Part shown: piece after piece, positions 7,402 to 8,132 of the stretch
How positions within the stretch are numbered: position 1 is the first letter of the stretch
Layout: every line of letters starts with the position of its first letter
Assembly: GCA_913057815.1 (NCBI GenBank)
Contig: CAJXOV010000084.1
Location: 1-8,132 of the forward strand
Direction: 5' to 3'
DNA: 8,132 bases
Source: an uncultured Flavobacteriales bacterium
Lineage (GTDB): Bacteria; Bacteroidota; Bacteroidia; Flavobacteriales_D; Sanyastnellaceae
Program-made: the position numbers and the translations under genes
The notes under the pieces: generated by a model
Told to the model about the DNA's origin: nothing
Seen by the model: the letters and a program-made list of their open reading frames with translations, nothing else
The model's database searches: none

Positions 7402-8092
7402 ATGAAAGGTCTAATTGTCATATCATTATTTTTCTCTGCTTTGCAATGCACAGCCCAGAATTATGAAGTGAAAAAGGCTAAATTCAGTACGAATTACGCT
7501 GAGTACTGTGCAGGTCTGTTAAAAGATGGAGTTGTATTCAGTTCAAATAAGAAACCTGAGATTCTAAAAACATATTTAGATGAAAATGACAATTACTACA
7601 CTAATCTTTATGTAGCTAAAGAAGGAATTGGTGATTCTAAAAACCAGAATGAATTGCTATCTAAAGAAATTAGCTCTGTTTTAAATGATGGAAGTTTATC
7701 GTTTGAGCCCGGAGGTAGAACTTTTTGGTATACTTCGAATATTGTAACTGAAGATGAAAAGATAAGACCAAGTAAAGAATTTAAATTAGGGATATTCAAA
7801 GCAGCCAAAAGAGACGGAATTTGGACACGAGTTCAATCGTTTCCTTACAATGCTAAAAATCATGATTTCAATGTGGCTCATCCTGCTATTTCTCCAGATG
7901 GGAGTTTTATGATCTTCTCTTCAGATATGAAAGAAGGAGCAGGAGCATCTGATTTATGGATAGTATATAGGACAGATGAGTCCTGGTCAGCACCTAAGAG
8001 ATTACCGGACGGAATAAATACTCCTAAGAATGAGCTGTTTCCGTATGTGGATAAAAAGGGAACTCTATATTTTTCTTCGAACGGTTTAGATG
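7402..8092 (+). CDS. PD40 beta-propeller protein, probably of the OmpA-linked T9SS-associated type (3' truncated)
   Basis: The frame opens with ATG 7402, one base after the upstream TAA, and runs without a stop to the library junction, giving 230 complete codons. Residues 1-19 (MKGLIVISLFFSALQCTAQ) form a clear Sec signal peptide with a typical Bacteroidota cleavage context. PD40-type blade motifs follow: a GVVFSSNKK strand near residues 44-52, HPAISPDGSFMIFSSD near 160-175 followed by DLWIVY, and ELFPYVDKKGTLYFSSNG near 211-229. Family knowledge: genes of this kind next to porP/sprF often encode a propeller followed by an OmpA-like peptidoglycan-binding domain, linking outer-membrane T9SS parts to the cell wall, as in PorE. 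No TPR region is seen before the propeller, unlike PorE. The OmpA domain is inferred, since the C-terminus is missing. Tight spacing suggests one operon with the two upstream genes. Confidence 0.88.
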
Positions 8093-8132
8093 CTGTCTCT
8101 TATACACATCTCCGAGCCCACGAGACCTCTCT
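8093..8132 (+). other. Illumina Nextera read-2 adapter and partial i7 index (library artefact)
   Basis: Bases 8093-8111 are the inverted Tn5 mosaic end (CTGTCTCTTATACACATCT), 8112-8126 continue as the read-2 adapter CCGAGCCCACGAGAC, and 8127-8132 CTCTCT fit the first six bases of the i7 index I recall as N707 (CTCTCTAC). The last genomic base is 8092. The open frame that appears to continue into this segment is artefactual. Confidence 0.97.

Noticed and set aside
7608..7808. Reverse-strand open frame of 66 codons
   Set aside because: Antisense to the signal-peptide-bearing PD40 gene, with no family resemblance.

Overview
This window is an 8,049-base piece of bacterial DNA (44-8092) enclosed by Illumina Nextera library adapters at both ends. 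It is therefore one tagmented fragment, and both of its ends are artificial. The AT-rich base composition, the A-rich start contexts with no clear Shine-Dalgarno sequence, and above all the gene content point to the phylum Bacteroidota. The gene content is a type B C-terminal sorting domain of the type IX secretion system (T9SS), a PorP/SprF family protein and a PD40 protein. A marine or other environmental flavobacterium-like or Saprospira-like organism is plausible, but the sequence alone does not give a genus.

Layout: all genes lie on the + strand and are tightly packed. (1) 46-6489 is the 3' part (about 2,147 codons) of a giant secreted protein. It has one partial plus ten canonical HYR immunoglobulin-like repeats of 81-83 residues (46-2559), eleven more divergent HYR-like repeats (2560-5463), three other Ig/PKD-like modules (5464-6231) and a T9SS type B C-terminal domain (6232-6486). 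(2) 6516-7400, probably starting upstream at 6486, is a PorP/SprF family outer-membrane protein. (3) 7402 to the insert end is the first 230 codons of a secreted PD40 beta-propeller protein, probably of the OmpA-linked kind common beside porP/sprF genes; it has no stop in the window. There is no gap over 30 bases between genes, no RNA gene, no mobile element and no CRISPR array.

How they work together: the order giant type B CTD protein, PorP/SprF, PD40 protein resembles the sprB-sprF arrangement of Flavobacterium johnsoniae, where the SprF-like partner is needed to secrete and attach the adhesin beside it. The likely reading is a cargo-plus-dedicated-partner cassette for a cell-surface, adhesin-like filament.

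The points most worth a second look are: an apparent AUA start (or a single-base change) at the cargo/SprF junction; an old two-domain duplication inside the repeat array whose copies differ mainly at synonymous sites; an Asp-x3-Pro linker present at all 21 repeat junctions; and the adapters themselves. I did not find a previously undescribed defence or mobile system here.
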